Positions 36,246 through 47,141 of a DNA stretch of 64,000 nt are shown here, piece by piece. The stretch is from Streptomyces sp. Root1304 (lineage in GTDB: Bacteria > Actinomycetota > Actinomycetes > Streptomycetales > Streptomycetaceae), in contig NZ_LMEP01000004.1 of assembly GCF_001426405.1 (NCBI RefSeq), positions 62,001 through 126,000 on the forward strand, given 5' to 3'. The first letter of the stretch is position 1. Each line of letters starts with the position of its first letter. A program made the translations under genes and the position numbers. The notes beneath the pieces were generated by a model that saw only the letters and a list, made by a program, of their open reading frames with translations, searched no databases and had not been told where the DNA came from.

Positions 36246-37846
36246 GCGCCACCGGGGAACTCTCGTACGCCCACGGGGTGTCGGGGACGCCGCTCCTGGG
36301 CGACACCATCGGCGCCAACCTGGACCGGACCATCGCCGCGTGGCCGGACCGCGAGGCGCTCGTCGACGTGCCGTCCGGCCGACGCTGGACGTACGCCCAA
36401 CTCGGCGCGGACGTCGACAGGTTGGCGGGGTCGCTGCTCGGCAGCGGGGTCCGCAAGGGCGACCGGGTCGGGATCTGGGCGGTGAACTGCGCCGAGTGGG
36501 TGCTCGTCCAGTACGCCACCGCCCGCATCGGCGCGGTCATGGTCAACATCAACCCGGCCTACCGCTCACACGAGTTGGCCTATGTCCTCCGGCAGGCGGG
36601 CATCAGCCTGCTGTTCGCCTCGCTCGCCCACAAGACGAGCGACTACCGGGCGATGGTCGAGGAAGTGCGTGCGGAATGCCCGGAGCTGCGGGAGGCGGTC
36701 TACTTCGGCGACCCCGGGTGGGACGCCTTCCTCGCGCGTACGCCGGGCGGGCTGAGACCGGAGCCGCTGTCCTGCGACGAGCCCGTCAACATCCAGTACA
36801 CCTCGGGGACGACGGGCTTCCCCAAGGGGGCCACCCTCTCCCACCACAACATCCTCAACAACGGTTACTTCGTCGGCGAGATGATCGCCTACAGCGAGCA
36901 CGACCGCATCTGCATCCCGGTGCCCTTCTACCACTGCTTCGGCATGGTGATGGGGAACCTGGCCGCCACCTCGCACGGCGCCTGCATGGTGATCCCCGCG
37001 CCGTCGTTCGACCCGGCGGCCACCCTCGGGGCGGTGCAGGAGGAGCGCTGCACCTCGTTGTACGGGGTGCCGACGATGTTCATCGCCGAGCTGAACCTCC
37101 CCGACTTCGCCGCGTACGACCTCTCCACCCTCCGCACCGGCATCATGGCGGGTTCGCCGTGCCCGGTGGAGGTGATGAAGCGGGTGGTCGCCGAGATGAA
37201 CATGGCGGAGGTGTCGATCTGTTACGGCATGACCGAGACCTCGCCCGTCTCCACCCAGACCCGCCGCGACGACGACCTGGAACGGCGCACGGGCACGGTC
37301 GGCCGGGTCATGCCGCACGTCGAGGTCAAGGTCGTCGACCCGGCGACCGGCCTGACCGTGGAACGCGGCGAGGCGGGCGAGCTGTGCACCCGGGGCTACA
37401 GCGTGATGATCGGCTACTGGGACGATCCGGAGAAGACCGCCGAGGCGATCGACTCCGGCCGCTGGATGCACACCGGGGACCTGGCGGTGATGCGCGACGA
37501 CGGCTACGTCCAGATCGTCGGCCGCATCAAGGACATGATCATCCGGGGCGGGGAGAACGTGTACCCGCGCGAGATCGAGGAGTTCCTGTACGGGCACCCG
37601 GCGATCGCCGACGTCCAGGTCGTGGGCGTGCCCGACGAGCGCTACGGCGAGGAGATCCTGGCCTGCGTCGTCCCGCGCGACCCGGCGGCCCCGCCGACCC
37701 TCGATGACATCACCGCCTTCTGCCGTGACCGCCTCGCCCACTACAAGATCCCCCGCAGGGTGGAGATCCTCGCGGAGTTCCCGATGACGGTGAGCGGGAA
37801 GGTGCGGAAGGTGGAACTGCGGCAGCGGTACGGCGAGGGTTCCTAG
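36242..37846 (+). CDS. Acyl-CoA synthetase (FadD/AcsF2-like ANL enzyme)
   Basis: This 534-aa ligase is of the fatty-acyl-CoA synthetase type. The P-loop is [20 protein letters not shown] (near residue 185), the A5 motif [12 protein letters not shown], the A7/A8 region [20 protein letters not shown] then [20 protein letters not shown], and the catalytic lysine is in [12 protein letters not shown]. The start overlaps the preceding stop. Having two different ligases in one operon suggests acids of different chain length or a substrate and its breakdown product. No thiolase, dehydrogenase or acyl carrier protein lies next to them, so the downstream path is elsewhere. Confidence 0.93.
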   Translation: MSATGELSYAHGVSGTPLLGDTIGANLDRTIAAWPDREALVDVPSGRRWTYAQLGADVDRLAGSLLGSGVRKGDRVGIWAVNCAEWVLVQYATARIGAVMVNINPAYRSHELAYVLRQAGISLLFASLAHKTSDYRAMVEEVRAECPELREAVYFGDPGWDAFLARTPGGLRPEPLSCDEPVNIQYTSGTTGFPKGATLSHHNILNNGYFVGEMIAYSEHDRICIPVPFYHCFGMVMGNLAATSHGACMVIPAPSFDPAATLGAVQEERCTSLYGVPTMFIAELNLPDFAAYDLSTLRTGIMAGSPCPVEVMKRVVAEMNMAEVSICYGMTETSPVSTQTRRDDDLERRTGTVGRVMPHVEVKVVDPATGLTVERGEAGELCTRGYSVMIGYWDDPEKTAEAIDSGRWMHTGDLAVMRDDGYVQIVGRIKDMIIRGGENVYPREIEEFLYGHPAIADVQVVGVPDERYGEEILACVVPRDPAAPPTLDDITAFCRDRLAHYKIPRRVEILAEFPMTVSGKVRKVELRQRYGEGS

Positions 37847-37900
37847 CGGTCCGCGCCCACGCGCGCGTACGTGCCCGGTGGACGGCCGGTCTTCGGAGGG

Positions 37901-38800
37901 TCACCGGGCGCGTTCGGCGTCGGCGAGGGTGCGGAGGAGGTCGACGAAGGCCGCCACCTGGGGTTCCGGTTCGCCGACGGGCAGCAGTACGCCGTAGTCC
38001 ATCGTCGGGCCGTCCCGCAGCGGGACGAATGCGACGCCGGGCCGGGCGTGGTACTCGGCGGCGCGCACCCCGACGATCGACGCGCCGAATCCGGCGGCGA
38101 CCAGCACCGGGATCTCGTGCCAGGAGGTGCAGGACGGTCCCCGCGGGATGGGGCGCCCCAGCGGTGTCCGTTCCGGAATGTGCCTGTCCACGACGGGCCC
38201 CGGACGGATATTGCCGAGCCCGATCAGGGACACCTGGGCCAGGTCCTCCATGGACGCGCTCGCGCCGGCGGCCAGGGGGTGACCGGCGGGCAGCATCAGG
38301 GCTCTGGGCTCACGGAACAGCACCGGACCCGCGGACATCCCGGGCTCGATCACCGGGAACTCGGCGATGTGCAGCTGGAGTTCGCCCCGGAGCAGCGGAC
38401 CGTACGGATCGCTGAACGACACCTCCCGGGTCCGCACGGACCACCCCGGATACCGGTCGCGGAAGGGCTCGGCCGCCCTCAGCAGCAGTTCGGCGCACCA
38501 GGGCGCCGTGTAGCCGGCGTACAGCTCGCCCGCCGTCCCGCGCCCCTGGGCGGTGGCCCGCTCCAGGGCGCGGCGGATGCGCTGCTGGGCCGGAAGCAGC
38601 TCGTCGCGGAGTTCCTCGCCGAGCGGGGTGAGCCGCACGGTGCGCGAGGTGCGGGCGAACAGGGGGGCGCCGAAGCGCCGTTCCTGCTTCTTGATGACAT
38701 GGCTGACCCGGGACGGGGTGATGTGCAGCCGCTCGGCGGTCCGGCCGAAGTGCAGCTCCTCTGCGAGGGTCAGGAAGATCTCGATGTCCCGCAGCTCCAT
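37901..38800 (-). CDS. LysR-family transcriptional regulator
   Basis: This 299-aa LysR protein has an N-terminal HTH (LRDIEIFLTLAEELHFGRTA then ERLHITPSRVSHVIKKQERR) and a periplasmic-binding-like effector domain from about residue 90 to the end. ATG at 38800 has AGGGGCG upstream. It is divergent from the serine hydrolase at 38910, and the intervening 109 bp hold a perfect 20-bp palindrome, as expected for a LysR-controlled divergent pair. The hairpin formed by GCCCGGTG (37873-37880) and CACCGGGC (37902-37909) may serve as a terminator for this convergent gene end. Confidence 0.93.
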   Translation of the reverse strand: MELRDIEIFLTLAEELHFGRTAERLHITPSRVSHVIKKQERRFGAPLFARTSRTVRLTPLGEELRDELLPAQQRIRRALERATAQGRGTAGELYAGYTAPWCAELLLRAAEPFRDRYPGWSVRTREVSFSDPYGPLLRGELQLHIAEFPVIEPGMSAGPVLFREPRALMLPAGHPLAAGASASMEDLAQVSLIGLGNIRPGPVVDRHIPERTPLGRPIPRGPSCTSWHEIPVLVAAGFGASIVGVRAAEYHARPGVAFVPLRDGPTMDYGVLLPVGEPEPQVAAFVDLLRTLADAERAR

Positions 38801-38842
38801 CGCCCCTCCAGCAGACCGTTCGGAACGAGAATCTAACGCTCG

Positions 38843-38862
38843 GCGTTGTGCCGGCACAACGC
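38843..38862. promoter_or_regulatory. Perfect 20-bp palindrome, probable LysR operator
   Basis: GCGTTGTGCCGGCACAACGC is fully self-complementary and lies in the 109-bp divergent region. Two smaller inverted repeats flank it: CGTTCGGAACG (38817-38827), and CGTTGC-N8-GCAACG (38867-38886). The repeated CGTTG/CAACG element fits a LysR recognition/activation site arrangement. Confidence 0.65.
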
Positions 38863-38909
38863 GCATCGTTGCCCTGACGAGCAACGCTGCCTTGCGAACT
38901 CCGCCGTTG

Positions 38910-39932
38910 ATGACGGCGCGCGCCGGAGCCAGGCTGAATCGACCGCGGCAGCGGGCCGGCAGCGCCGGAGCGCGCGCGGCGGGTGAGGCCGTCGAACCCC
39001 CGGTCGACGGGCACTTCTGGATCGGCTCCACCACCAAGACCTTCACCGCGACCCTCGTCCTCCAGCTGGTGGACGAGGGCAGGCTCGACCTGGACGGCCC
39101 GGTCGCCGACCACCTGCCCGCGTTCGGCCTCGACCCGCGGATCACCGTGCGCATGCTGCTCCAGCACACCAGCGGCCTGTACAACTACACCGGCGAGCTC
39201 ACGCCCGAGGGCGCGTTCGAGCCGGGGATCGACGCCACCGGCAAGGCATGGGCCGAGAACCGGCTGCGCTCCTACCGGCCCGAGGAACTGGTGCGCTTCG
39301 CCCTCTCCAGGCCGCCCCGCTTCGCACCCGGCGCCGACCAGAGCTACGCGAACACCAACTACACCCTGGCCCTCCTGCTCATCGAGAAGGCCGCCGACCG
39401 CACCTACGCCGAGGCGCTCGACCGGCGGATCGTACGGCCCCTCGGCCTGACCGGCACCGTCGCCCCCGGGGCGGACGCGCCGGACCTGCCCGAGCCGCAT
39501 GCCCACGGCTACTTCCGCTACCAGGACGGCGAGGAATGGCGGACGGCCGACGTCACCCGCCAGAACTCCTCGCTGCTGGCCGGCGCCGGACACCTGATCT
39601 CCACCACCCGGGACCTCCAGGTCTTCGTCTCCGCCCTGCTCGGCGGCAGGCTGCTCCCGGCGAAGCTGCTCGACGAGATGCGCACCCCGCACGGAAAGCT
39701 CGGTCTCGGTCTCGGCCTGTGGGTGCAGGAGCTGGACCCGGACCGCGGCATCACCGTCGTCCACCACAACGGTGGCGCGCCGGGCGGCTTCGGCTCGCTG
39801 ATGGTCAGCACACCCGACGGCCGCCGGACGCTGACGGCCGGCCTGACGACGGGCGACTCGGGGACCGATCCGGCGGAGGCCTTCCCGAAGGCCCTCGGCG
39901 AGCTGCTCGGGACGGTGTTCTGCGGCGACTGA
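38910..39932 (+). CDS. Serine hydrolase of the beta-lactamase/D-alanyl-D-alanine carboxypeptidase family, N-terminally incomplete
   Basis: From about residue 35 this 340-aa product is a clear class-C-type serine hydrolase: IGSTTKTFTAT (nucleophile SxxK), LLQHTSGLYNYTGE, SYANTNYTLALLLIE (YxN) and VVHHNGGAPGGFGS near the C terminus (HxG-like). The first 35 residues are Arg/Ala-rich, do not resemble the family, and give no signal peptide. The family normally has about 60-90 residues before SxxK, including an export signal. The reading-frame text just upstream in another frame (AVDDGAR) resembles family sequence, so a frameshift or deletion may have damaged the start. ATG at 38910 has no good ribosome site. 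It may be decaying. Confidence 0.65.
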   Translation: MTARAGARLNRPRQRAGSAGARAAGEAVEPPVDGHFWIGSTTKTFTATLVLQLVDEGRLDLDGPVADHLPAFGLDPRITVRMLLQHTSGLYNYTGELTPEGAFEPGIDATGKAWAENRLRSYRPEELVRFALSRPPRFAPGADQSYANTNYTLALLLIEKAADRTYAEALDRRIVRPLGLTGTVAPGADAPDLPEPHAHGYFRYQDGEEWRTADVTRQNSSLLAGAGHLISTTRDLQVFVSALLGGRLLPAKLLDEMRTPHGKLGLGLGLWVQELDPDRGITVVHHNGGAPGGFGSLMVSTPDGRRTLTAGLTTGDSGTDPAEAFPKALGELLGTVFCGD

Positions 39933-39975
39933 GCCCGGGCCGGGCGGTTGCCGGCGACTCGGTGAACGTGCGCGG

Positions 39976-40500
39976 TCACCGCGACGGGACGAGCTCCCGG
40001 CGCATGCAGACACGGGGCCAGACCGAGAGGCCGTGGGCCGCTTCCGCCCGGCTGATCGCGCGCAGGCCCTCCGTCAGCGCCGGGTCGGCGTCGGTGAGCG
40101 GGCGGAAGCCGAGGCGCGTGTAGTACGGCGCGTTCCACGGCACTTCGGTGAACGTCGTCAGGGTCAGCGCCGCCAGGCCCTGTTCCCCGGCGGTCGCCGC
40201 CAGGTGCTCGATCAACGACCGGCCGACCCCCCGGCGCCCGGAGTCCGGATGCACCGACACCTGCTCGATGTGGGCGGCGCCGTCGACGGTGTCGGTCAGC
40301 AGATACGCGACCGGGCGGTCGGCGGCGTCCACCGCCACCCACGCCCGGCCGCCGCGGCGGTAGGACTCCAGGACGTCCAGGGGCAGCGGATCGTCGTCGG
40401 CGACGGCTGCCATCCCGAGGGTGCGGAACGGCTCGCCCGCCGCCCGTTCGATGTCCTGGAGCAGCGGGAGTTCGGCCGGTGCGGCCGCTCTGATGCGCAT
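39976..40500 (-). CDS. GNAT-family N-acetyltransferase
   Basis: This 174-aa acetyltransferase would transfer acetyl from acetyl-CoA to an unidentified amine. The acetyl-CoA-binding motif is VSVHPDSGRRGVGRSLIEHL (V-x-P-x4-RG-x-G), followed by LTTFTEVPWNAPYYTRLGF, a common GNAT end. ATG at 40500 starts the coherent domain (MRIRAAAPAELPLLQ) and removes an unrelated upstream extension. It is convergent with the serine hydrolase gene and follows the membrane-protein gene at 40520 by 19 bp on the same strand. Confidence 0.88.
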   Translation of the reverse strand: MRIRAAAPAELPLLQDIERAAGEPFRTLGMAAVADDDPLPLDVLESYRRGGRAWVAVDAADRPVAYLLTDTVDGAAHIEQVSVHPDSGRRGVGRSLIEHLAATAGEQGLAALTLTTFTEVPWNAPYYTRLGFRPLTDADPALTEGLRAISRAEAAHGLSVWPRVCMRRELVPSR

Positions 40501-40519
40501 ACGACAGTATGGCGCGGTC

Positions 40520-41311
40520 TCAGCACCGGCCGTCGCCCGAATCCGCTCCACGATCCTCCGGAGGCCGGTTCCCGTCCGCCTCCCCGGGCCGGTCGAGCAG
40601 CCCGCCGTCCCGCGAGAACCGGGGCAGGAACAGCGCGAGCGCCGGATCGCCGTACAGCGCCACGTACAGCTGGACCAGCCACCCGTCCGTCACCTCGCGC
40701 CGATGCGCCGGCAGTGGATACCGCTCCCGCAGACCGGCGAGCAGGTGCTGCGCCGCCGGGGTCGCCTGGGGCAGCCGCGGCAGGAGGAGCGCCAGGAGCG
40801 CCGCCGAAGCCCCCGCCACGAGCGCCACCACCGGATCCGCGTCCGAGCCGCCCGTCGCGTACGCCCCCGCCGCCACCGTCAGCGGTACGCCGCCGAGCAG
40901 CGCCCTCGCCGCCCACAGCCGCGCCGGCCGCAGCAGCAGCCCCGCCCCGCGCAGCTCCCCGCGCAGCGCGTCCACCGCCCGCCGCGCCTCGGGACGCAGC
41001 ACGAGGTCGCGCAGCGGGAACGCCCGGTGGAGCGCCCCGTGCACGCCCAGCTGTACGGGGTCGCGGGTGCGGCCCGGCCCGCCGTTGGCCCGAATCGTAT
41101 GTTTGCGGCCCGCCGCGACCGCTCCGCGCTGGTGCAGCGCCACCAGTGCCACGGTGACGGCCGCCCGCCGTCCGCCCCGCAGCAGCGCGAGGGCCTGCGG
41201 AGGCGGCGGATCGTCCGTTCCGCTTTCCCGGCTGCGCGTTCGCAACAGCACGGCGGCGACCAGTAGTTGGCCACAGGCCGCTCCGATGAACCACCACATC
41301 CCCGTCGGCAT
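40520..41311 (-). CDS. TIGR04222-type membrane protein
   Basis: This 263-aa protein of unknown function shows the TIGR04222 arrangement. There is an N-terminal membrane helix (MWWFIGAACGQLLVAAVLL), then ALALLRGGRRAAVTVALVAL followed by HQRGAV, a basic central part, and two close helices near the middle (GVPLTVAAGAYATGGSD region; VVALVAGASAALLALLLPRL). A charged C-terminal tail follows. The start ATG follows GGGGGTGGG. The family is frequent in actinomycetes. It lies immediately upstream of the GNAT gene. Confidence 0.75.
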   Translation of the reverse strand: MPTGMWWFIGAACGQLLVAAVLLRTRSRESGTDDPPPPQALALLRGGRRAAVTVALVALHQRGAVAAGRKHTIRANGGPGRTRDPVQLGVHGALHRAFPLRDLVLRPEARRAVDALRGELRGAGLLLRPARLWAARALLGGVPLTVAAGAYATGGSDADPVVALVAGASAALLALLLPRLPQATPAAQHLLAGLRERYPLPAHRREVTDGWLVQLYVALYGDPALALFLPRFSRDGGLLDRPGEADGNRPPEDRGADSGDGRC

Positions 41312-41379
41312 GACGCCCACCCCCGAGGGTGTTCTGCCCGGGAGGGGGTGATCGTCACGCGTGAATGGCCGGATTCGGT

Positions 41380-42609
41380 TCAGGCGCCGCCCGCGGTCAG
41401 GTCGTCGGCGGCGTTGTTCACCGGTTGCGGGGTGCCGGTGAGATCGAGGACGAAGAGCGGCAGCCCGATCTCGGCGGCGCGCGAACGCGCCTCCGGCGTG
41501 TAGCCCGCCAGCGAGAAGAACACGCTCACGCCGGACGCGCTGAGCCCGTTCAGCCACAGGCACTCGACCGCCCGCAGCCCGGTGGGCCGGGTGCTCGGGT
41601 CGACCTGCGCGACGAGCCCCGGCGCCCGCAGGTCCACCCCGGACGCGGGCCGGTCCTCCGGCTGCACCACGTCCCGGAACCCGAGCCAGCGCAGATACGA
41701 GGCCGCCGCGGCGACCGCGTCCCGCGAGGTCCGGATGGTCACGGGCCGGAAGGCACCGCGCACCGGAGCGGGGTGCGGAGCGGTGGGCGGCAGCGGAATG
41801 TGCGCGGGGTAGCGCTCGGCGAAGGCCCGTGGCGCGGCGAATCGGGGCGGGCGCGCGGGGCCGGGGCCGGAATCGGAGCCGGATTCGGACTGTGACGGGG
41901 ATCCAGCCGCGGACGGTGATCCGGACCCAGCCCCGGATCCGGTCCCGGTCCCGGTCCCGGTCCCGGACCCGGCCCCGGACCCAGCCTCGGATCCAGCCCC
42001 GGACTGCGCCCCGGACCCGGCGCCCGGTCCCGTACGGGCTGCGCCGGGAGACGCTCCGGCAGCGGTCGGGCCCGCCACCGCACCCCCTGCCGTACGCCCG
42101 GCTATGGCTCCGGTCGTTCCCGGAGCGCCGGAGGAGCCCGATGCGCCGGGCGTCCCGGCCACCCCACCCGGGCGCGCGTCGCGCCTGTTCCCGGGGCCCG
42201 GCCCGAACCACTCCGAGCCGGTCGGTCTCGCCGCCCGGCGGGCGGTCCCGGGCGTCCCGCCGGCAGCGCCCGTACCCGTATCCGTACCCGTACGGGCCTC
42301 CGGCGCAGGCCCCGGCCCGGGACTCGCCCCCGGCTCCGCTCCGTCCCCCGCCGCGCGGACCGGTACCCGCAGGACCGTCCCGCACGGGCAGCCCAGTTCC
42401 GGGTGCGGCCAGTCGTCCTCGCGGCCGCAGGCCCCGCAGCGGACCGTGACCCACTCGTCGGTCCAGTTGCGGTGCGTGATCGGTTCGGCCGTCGCGCCGG
42501 CCGCCACCGGTGGCGCCACCGGGCTTCCGCACGCGCAGGGGAAGACGGGTGCCGCGTACGCCTGCGTCCGCAGGCACTCCGGGCAGCGCACCGGTACCGA
42601 CTCGCCCAC
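41380..42609 (-). CDS. Zinc-ribbon protein with low-complexity linker and restriction-endonuclease-like C domain
   Basis: This 409-aa protein has three parts. The N terminus has two CxxC-type pairs (RCPECLRTQ ... FPCACG) and a second ribbon ([11 protein letters not shown] ... LGCPCGT). Residues from about 110 to 265 are Gly/Ser/Ala/Pro-rich with GTGTGTG-like runs coded by six-base repeats. The C-terminal 130 residues ([20 protein letters not shown] then [20 protein letters not shown]) look like an Mrr/PD-(D/E)xK-type fold, with GVDL, VAQVD and a following hydrophobic strand. GTG at 42609 is chosen because AGGGGG lies six bases upstream. Nuclease activity is speculative; no methylase is nearby. 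Confidence 0.65.
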   Translation of the reverse strand: MGESVPVRCPECLRTQAYAAPVFPCACGSPVAPPVAAGATAEPITHRNWTDEWVTVRCGACGREDDWPHPELGCPCGTVLRVPVRAAGDGAEPGASPGPGPAPEARTGTDTGTGAAGGTPGTARRAARPTGSEWFGPGPGNRRDARPGGVAGTPGASGSSGAPGTTGAIAGRTAGGAVAGPTAAGASPGAARTGPGAGSGAQSGAGSEAGSGAGSGTGTGTGTGSGAGSGSPSAAGSPSQSESGSDSGPGPARPPRFAAPRAFAERYPAHIPLPPTAPHPAPVRGAFRPVTIRTSRDAVAAAASYLRWLGFRDVVQPEDRPASGVDLRAPGLVAQVDPSTRPTGLRAVECLWLNGLSASGVSVFFSLAGYTPEARSRAAEIGLPLFVLDLTGTPQPVNNAADDLTAGGA

Positions 42610-42747
42610 AACCGACCCCCTGTCGTTCGGTCCCCATCGTCCACCCATCGGACGCCGGGGGGAGGCTGTTCGGCCACTTCCGCGGGTCCGTGGCAGTCCG
42701 TTGCACGGACCTCTCTTGACGGCTCTCCGGAGCCCGACCTACATTGC

Positions 42748-42784
42748 TTCCGTATAGCAGAACAGTATTTCCGCATTACGGAAA
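42748..42784 (+). promoter_or_regulatory. Paired operators upstream of gcl (TTCCG-N5-CGGAA type)
   Basis: Two 15-bp inverted repeats begin exactly 21 bp apart: TTCCGTATAGCAGAA (42748-42762, imperfect) and TTCCGCATTACGGAA (42769-42783, perfect). They lie 70-105 bp upstream of the gcl start, in the 243-bp gap after the zinc-ribbon gene. The same paired layout precedes hyi (50890-50925). The IclR-type regulator AllR controls such genes in Streptomyces, so AllR is the best candidate; that link is inferred. Confidence 0.75.
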
Positions 42785-42852
42785 CAAGCCGTCCGGGCTC
42801 CCCGAGCCGACCGGTGGGCTTGGATCCGCCCGGCCGAAGCAGGAGCACTCCC

Positions 42853-44640
<1,788 letters not shown>

Positions 44641-44745
44641 CCGGCGGGATCCGCCCGACCGGCCCCACAGGCCCCACCGGCCCCACCGGCCCCACAGGTC
44701 TGGCAGGTCCGACAGGCCGGATCAGGACGCTCACGGAGCCGTGAC

Positions 44746-44783
44746 ACGGCCCCCGCCCGGACGAGCACCGGGGCGGGGGCCGT
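44746..44783. terminator. Bidirectional hairpin between gcl and the convergent regulator gene
   Basis: Arms ACGGCCCCCGCCC (44746-44758) and its exact complement (44771-44783) give a 13-bp stem with a 12-base loop between convergent genes. Upstream, at about 44658-44697, lies a short array of ACCGGCCCC-like nine-base repeats. Confidence 0.75.
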
Positions 44784-44790
44784 CCGGCGT

Positions 44791-45777
44791 TCACGTGGAG
44801 GCCGCGCGCCCCTGCGCCCGTACGAGCACCCCGCCCGCCTCCGTCCACTCGTACAGCACCGAGCGGCCCGCCCGCCCCCGCCGTACCAGCCCCGCGTCGA
44901 GCAGCACCTTCAGGTGCCGTCCCACCGAACCGAGTCCCTGTCCGGTGAGTGCCACCAACTGGCTGGTGGACTTGGGTGATTCGAGCCGTACGAGGACCCC
45001 GGCGCGCGCCCCGCCGAGCAGTGCGCCGAGGGCTTCGGGCACGACCGGAACGGTCGCGTCCCGCAGGGCGCCGGAGCACGCGTACACGATCGCGGACCGT
45101 TCGGAGCCCTCCCAGGACACCCAGCCCTTGTTCGGCGTCACCGGGACGAAGAGCAGCCGGCCGTCGTCGAAGCGCCTCGGCGGATACGCGCGGGGGTTGA
45201 CCTGAAGCCGCCCGTCGCCCAGCCAGCGCATCTTTCCCGGGCACAGTTCGTCGAGCGCCGCCGCCCAGCCGTCCCGGGCCAGTTGCGCGGTCCGCGCCAC
45301 CACATCGGCCTCCAGGACCCTGCGCCGGCGCGGCCAGTCGGGCAGCACCGTCTCCCGCCACACCCACTCCAGGACGCCCGCGAGCCGGTGCGGAAGATCC
45401 CGCGCCGACCGCAGCGGCTCCGGTACGGGACCCCCGACCGCGACCTCCAACTGCGGCACTGCGTCGGCCGGTTCGACGACGCGGACCGCCTCGACCTCCT
45501 CCTCGAACGACCGGTCGCGGTCACCCGTCGGCGTCGGCGTCAGGAAGTCGGCGTTCCAGGTGGGCCCGATGGCCGCCCGGACGAGCAGCGCGTCGAGGGG
45601 CTCGGCGGCCAGCCGTGCCCGGTAGGCCGGCAGATGGGCGGTCAGCCAGGCCCGCTCGCCCGGGTGGGCGCCGACCGCCGCGTGCAGGGTCTTGAGGGCC
45701 GCGACCGTCTCGGCGAGCGGTGAGACGACGAATCTGCTCCCGGCGAGGGAGTCCGTGCCGATCTGCCACCAGCCCAT
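44791..45777 (-). CDS. ArsR-like winged-helix transcriptional regulator (DUF5937-type)
   Basis: This 328-aa protein has a long N-terminal domain of the type seen in Streptomyces ArsR-like regulators (SRFVVSPLAETVAALKTLHA, WNADFLTP, LPHRLAGVLEWVWRETVLPD). A C-terminal winged HTH follows (LGALLGGARAGVLVRLESPK, then STSQLVALTGQGLGSVGRHL and KVLLDAGLVRRGRAGRSVLY). ATG at 45777 follows GGGGGC. It is divergent from the MFS gene at 45849, with 71 bp between, so it probably represses that transporter. It appears unrelated to the ureide genes around it. Confidence 0.88.
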   Translation of the reverse strand: MGWWQIGTDSLAGSRFVVSPLAETVAALKTLHAAVGAHPGERAWLTAHLPAYRARLAAEPLDALLVRAAIGPTWNADFLTPTPTGDRDRSFEEEVEAVRVVEPADAVPQLEVAVGGPVPEPLRSARDLPHRLAGVLEWVWRETVLPDWPRRRRVLEADVVARTAQLARDGWAAALDELCPGKMRWLGDGRLQVNPRAYPPRRFDDGRLLFVPVTPNKGWVSWEGSERSAIVYACSGALRDATVPVVPEALGALLGGARAGVLVRLESPKSTSQLVALTGQGLGSVGRHLKVLLDAGLVRRGRAGRSVLYEWTEAGGVLVRAQGRAAST

Positions 45778-45848
45778 TCCCGCCCCCTGTCGTTTCGCGT
45801 CCCCGCGAAACAGTATCGGGACCCCCACCCGCGCCCGAGACTCCCGGC

Positions 45849-47141
45849 ATGCCCCGCTACCGCGATCTCTTCCGGACCCCCGAGTTCACCCCGCTCTTCC
45901 TCACCGGCTCCGTCCACACCGCCGCCCAGACCGTCGCCGGGCTCGCTCTCGCCACGCTCGTCTTCCGCGCGACCGGCTCCCCGTTCCTCTCCGCGCTCGC
46001 CCTCTTCGGGCCCTCGCTCGCCCAGCTGCTCGGCGCGACCACCCTGCTCTCCGCCGCCGACCGGCTGCCGCCGCGCGCCACGATGGCCGGGATCGGGCTC
46101 TTCTTCGCCCTGGGCACCGCGGCCCTCGCGATCCCCGGGCTGCCGACCTGGGCGGTCTTCGTGATCCTCTTCGCGGAGGGGCTCGCCGCCTCCCTCGGCG
46201 GCGGCGTGCGGTACGGGCTCCTCAACGAGATCCTGCCCCGCGAGTCCTTCCTGCTCGGCCGCTCGGTGACCAACATGGCCGTCGGCGTCTGCCAGATCGC
46301 GGGCTTCGCCACCGGCGGCGTCCTGATCGCACTGCTCTCGCCGCGCGGCACGGTCCTCGCGGGCGCCGGGCTCTACCTCGCCGCGGCGCTCCTCGCCCGC
46401 TTCGGCCTCGGGGCGCGTCCGGCGCGCGCCGAGGGCCGGGCCTCGGTCGCCGAGACCTGGCGCACCAACGCGCGGCTGTGGTCCCTGCCCGCCCGCCGCC
46501 GGGCGTACCTGGCCCTCTGGGTGCCGAACGGTCTGATCGTGGGCTGCGAGTCGCTCTTCGTGCCGTACGCCCCCGAGCGCGCCGGGCTCCTCTTCGCCTG
46601 CGCGGCGTTCGGGATGCTGGCGGGGGACACCGTCGTCGGACGCTTCCTGCCGGCCCGGCTGCGGGGCCGGGTCCGCTTCCCGCTCCAGGCGCAACTGGCG
46701 GCCCCGTTCCTGCTGTTCGCCCTGAACCCGCCGCTGCCGCTCGCGTTGCTCGCGGTGACGGTCTCGGCGGTCGGGTACGCGGCGAGCCTGCTGCACCAGG
46801 AGCGGCTGATGACCCTGGTGCCGGAGGAGCTGTCCGGGCACGCGCTGGGGCTGCACTCCTCCGGGATGATCGCCCTCCAGGGGGTGAGCGCGGCGCTCGC
46901 GGGGACCCTCGCGCAGTACACCTCGCCGCGCACGGCGATGGTGGTGCTCGCGCTCGCCTCGCTCGCGGTGACGCTGGGGCTGGCGCGGGCCGACCGGGGG
47001 ACGGGACGGCCCACCGCGGAGCCCGGGAGCGAAGGAGCGCCCGGGGACGAAGGAGCGCCCGGGAACGAAGAAGTGCCCGGGAACGAAGAAGAGCGCGGAA
47101 CCAGGGACCGTAAACCTGGTTCCGCGCTCTCCCGCTCGTGA
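45849..47141 (+). CDS. MFS transporter (efflux type)
   Basis: This 430-aa major facilitator is of the drug-efflux kind common beside ArsR-type repressors. It has TPEFTPLFLTGSVHTAAQTV in the first helix, LLSAADRLPPRATMAGIGLF in the loop 2-3 region, and EEGLAASLGGGVRYGLLNEI-like text in helix 5. After the last helix (MVVLALASLAVTLGLA) the C terminus is a repetitive acidic tail (GAPGDEGAPGNEEVPGNEE). The DNA of the final residues is a perfect 15-bp hairpin (47091-47129), so the frame reads through what looks like the gene's own terminator. An earlier stop may have been lost. Confidence 0.9.
   Translation: MPRYRDLFRTPEFTPLFLTGSVHTAAQTVAGLALATLVFRATGSPFLSALALFGPSLAQLLGATTLLSAADRLPPRATMAGIGLFFALGTAALAIPGLPTWAVFVILFAEGLAASLGGGVRYGLLNEILPRESFLLGRSVTNMAVGVCQIAGFATGGVLIALLSPRGTVLAGAGLYLAAALLARFGLGARPARAEGRASVAETWRTNARLWSLPARRRAYLALWVPNGLIVGCESLFVPYAPERAGLLFACAAFGMLAGDTVVGRFLPARLRGRVRFPLQAQLAAPFLLFALNPPLPLALLAVTVSAVGYAASLLHQERLMTLVPEELSGHALGLHSSGMIALQGVSAALAGTLAQYTSPRTAMVVLALASLAVTLGLARADRGTGRPTAEPGSEGAPGDEGAPGNEEVPGNEEERGTRDRKPGSALSRS
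47091..47129 (+). terminator. Perfect hairpin inside the 3' end of the MFS coding sequence
   Basis: The 15-bp stem GAGCGCGGAACCAGG (47091-47105) pairs exactly with 47115-47129 around a nine-base loop. It ends ten bases before the TGA stop of the MFS gene, so it is translated as part of the tail. Confidence 0.7.

Noticed and set aside
40509..42400. Several long Arg/Pro-rich frames opposite the membrane-protein and zinc-ribbon genes
   Set aside because: They result from repetitive GC-rich DNA and lack any domain.
44658..44697. CRISPR-like short repeats after gcl
   Set aside because: The units are only about nine bases without spacers, so this is a simple tandem repeat.
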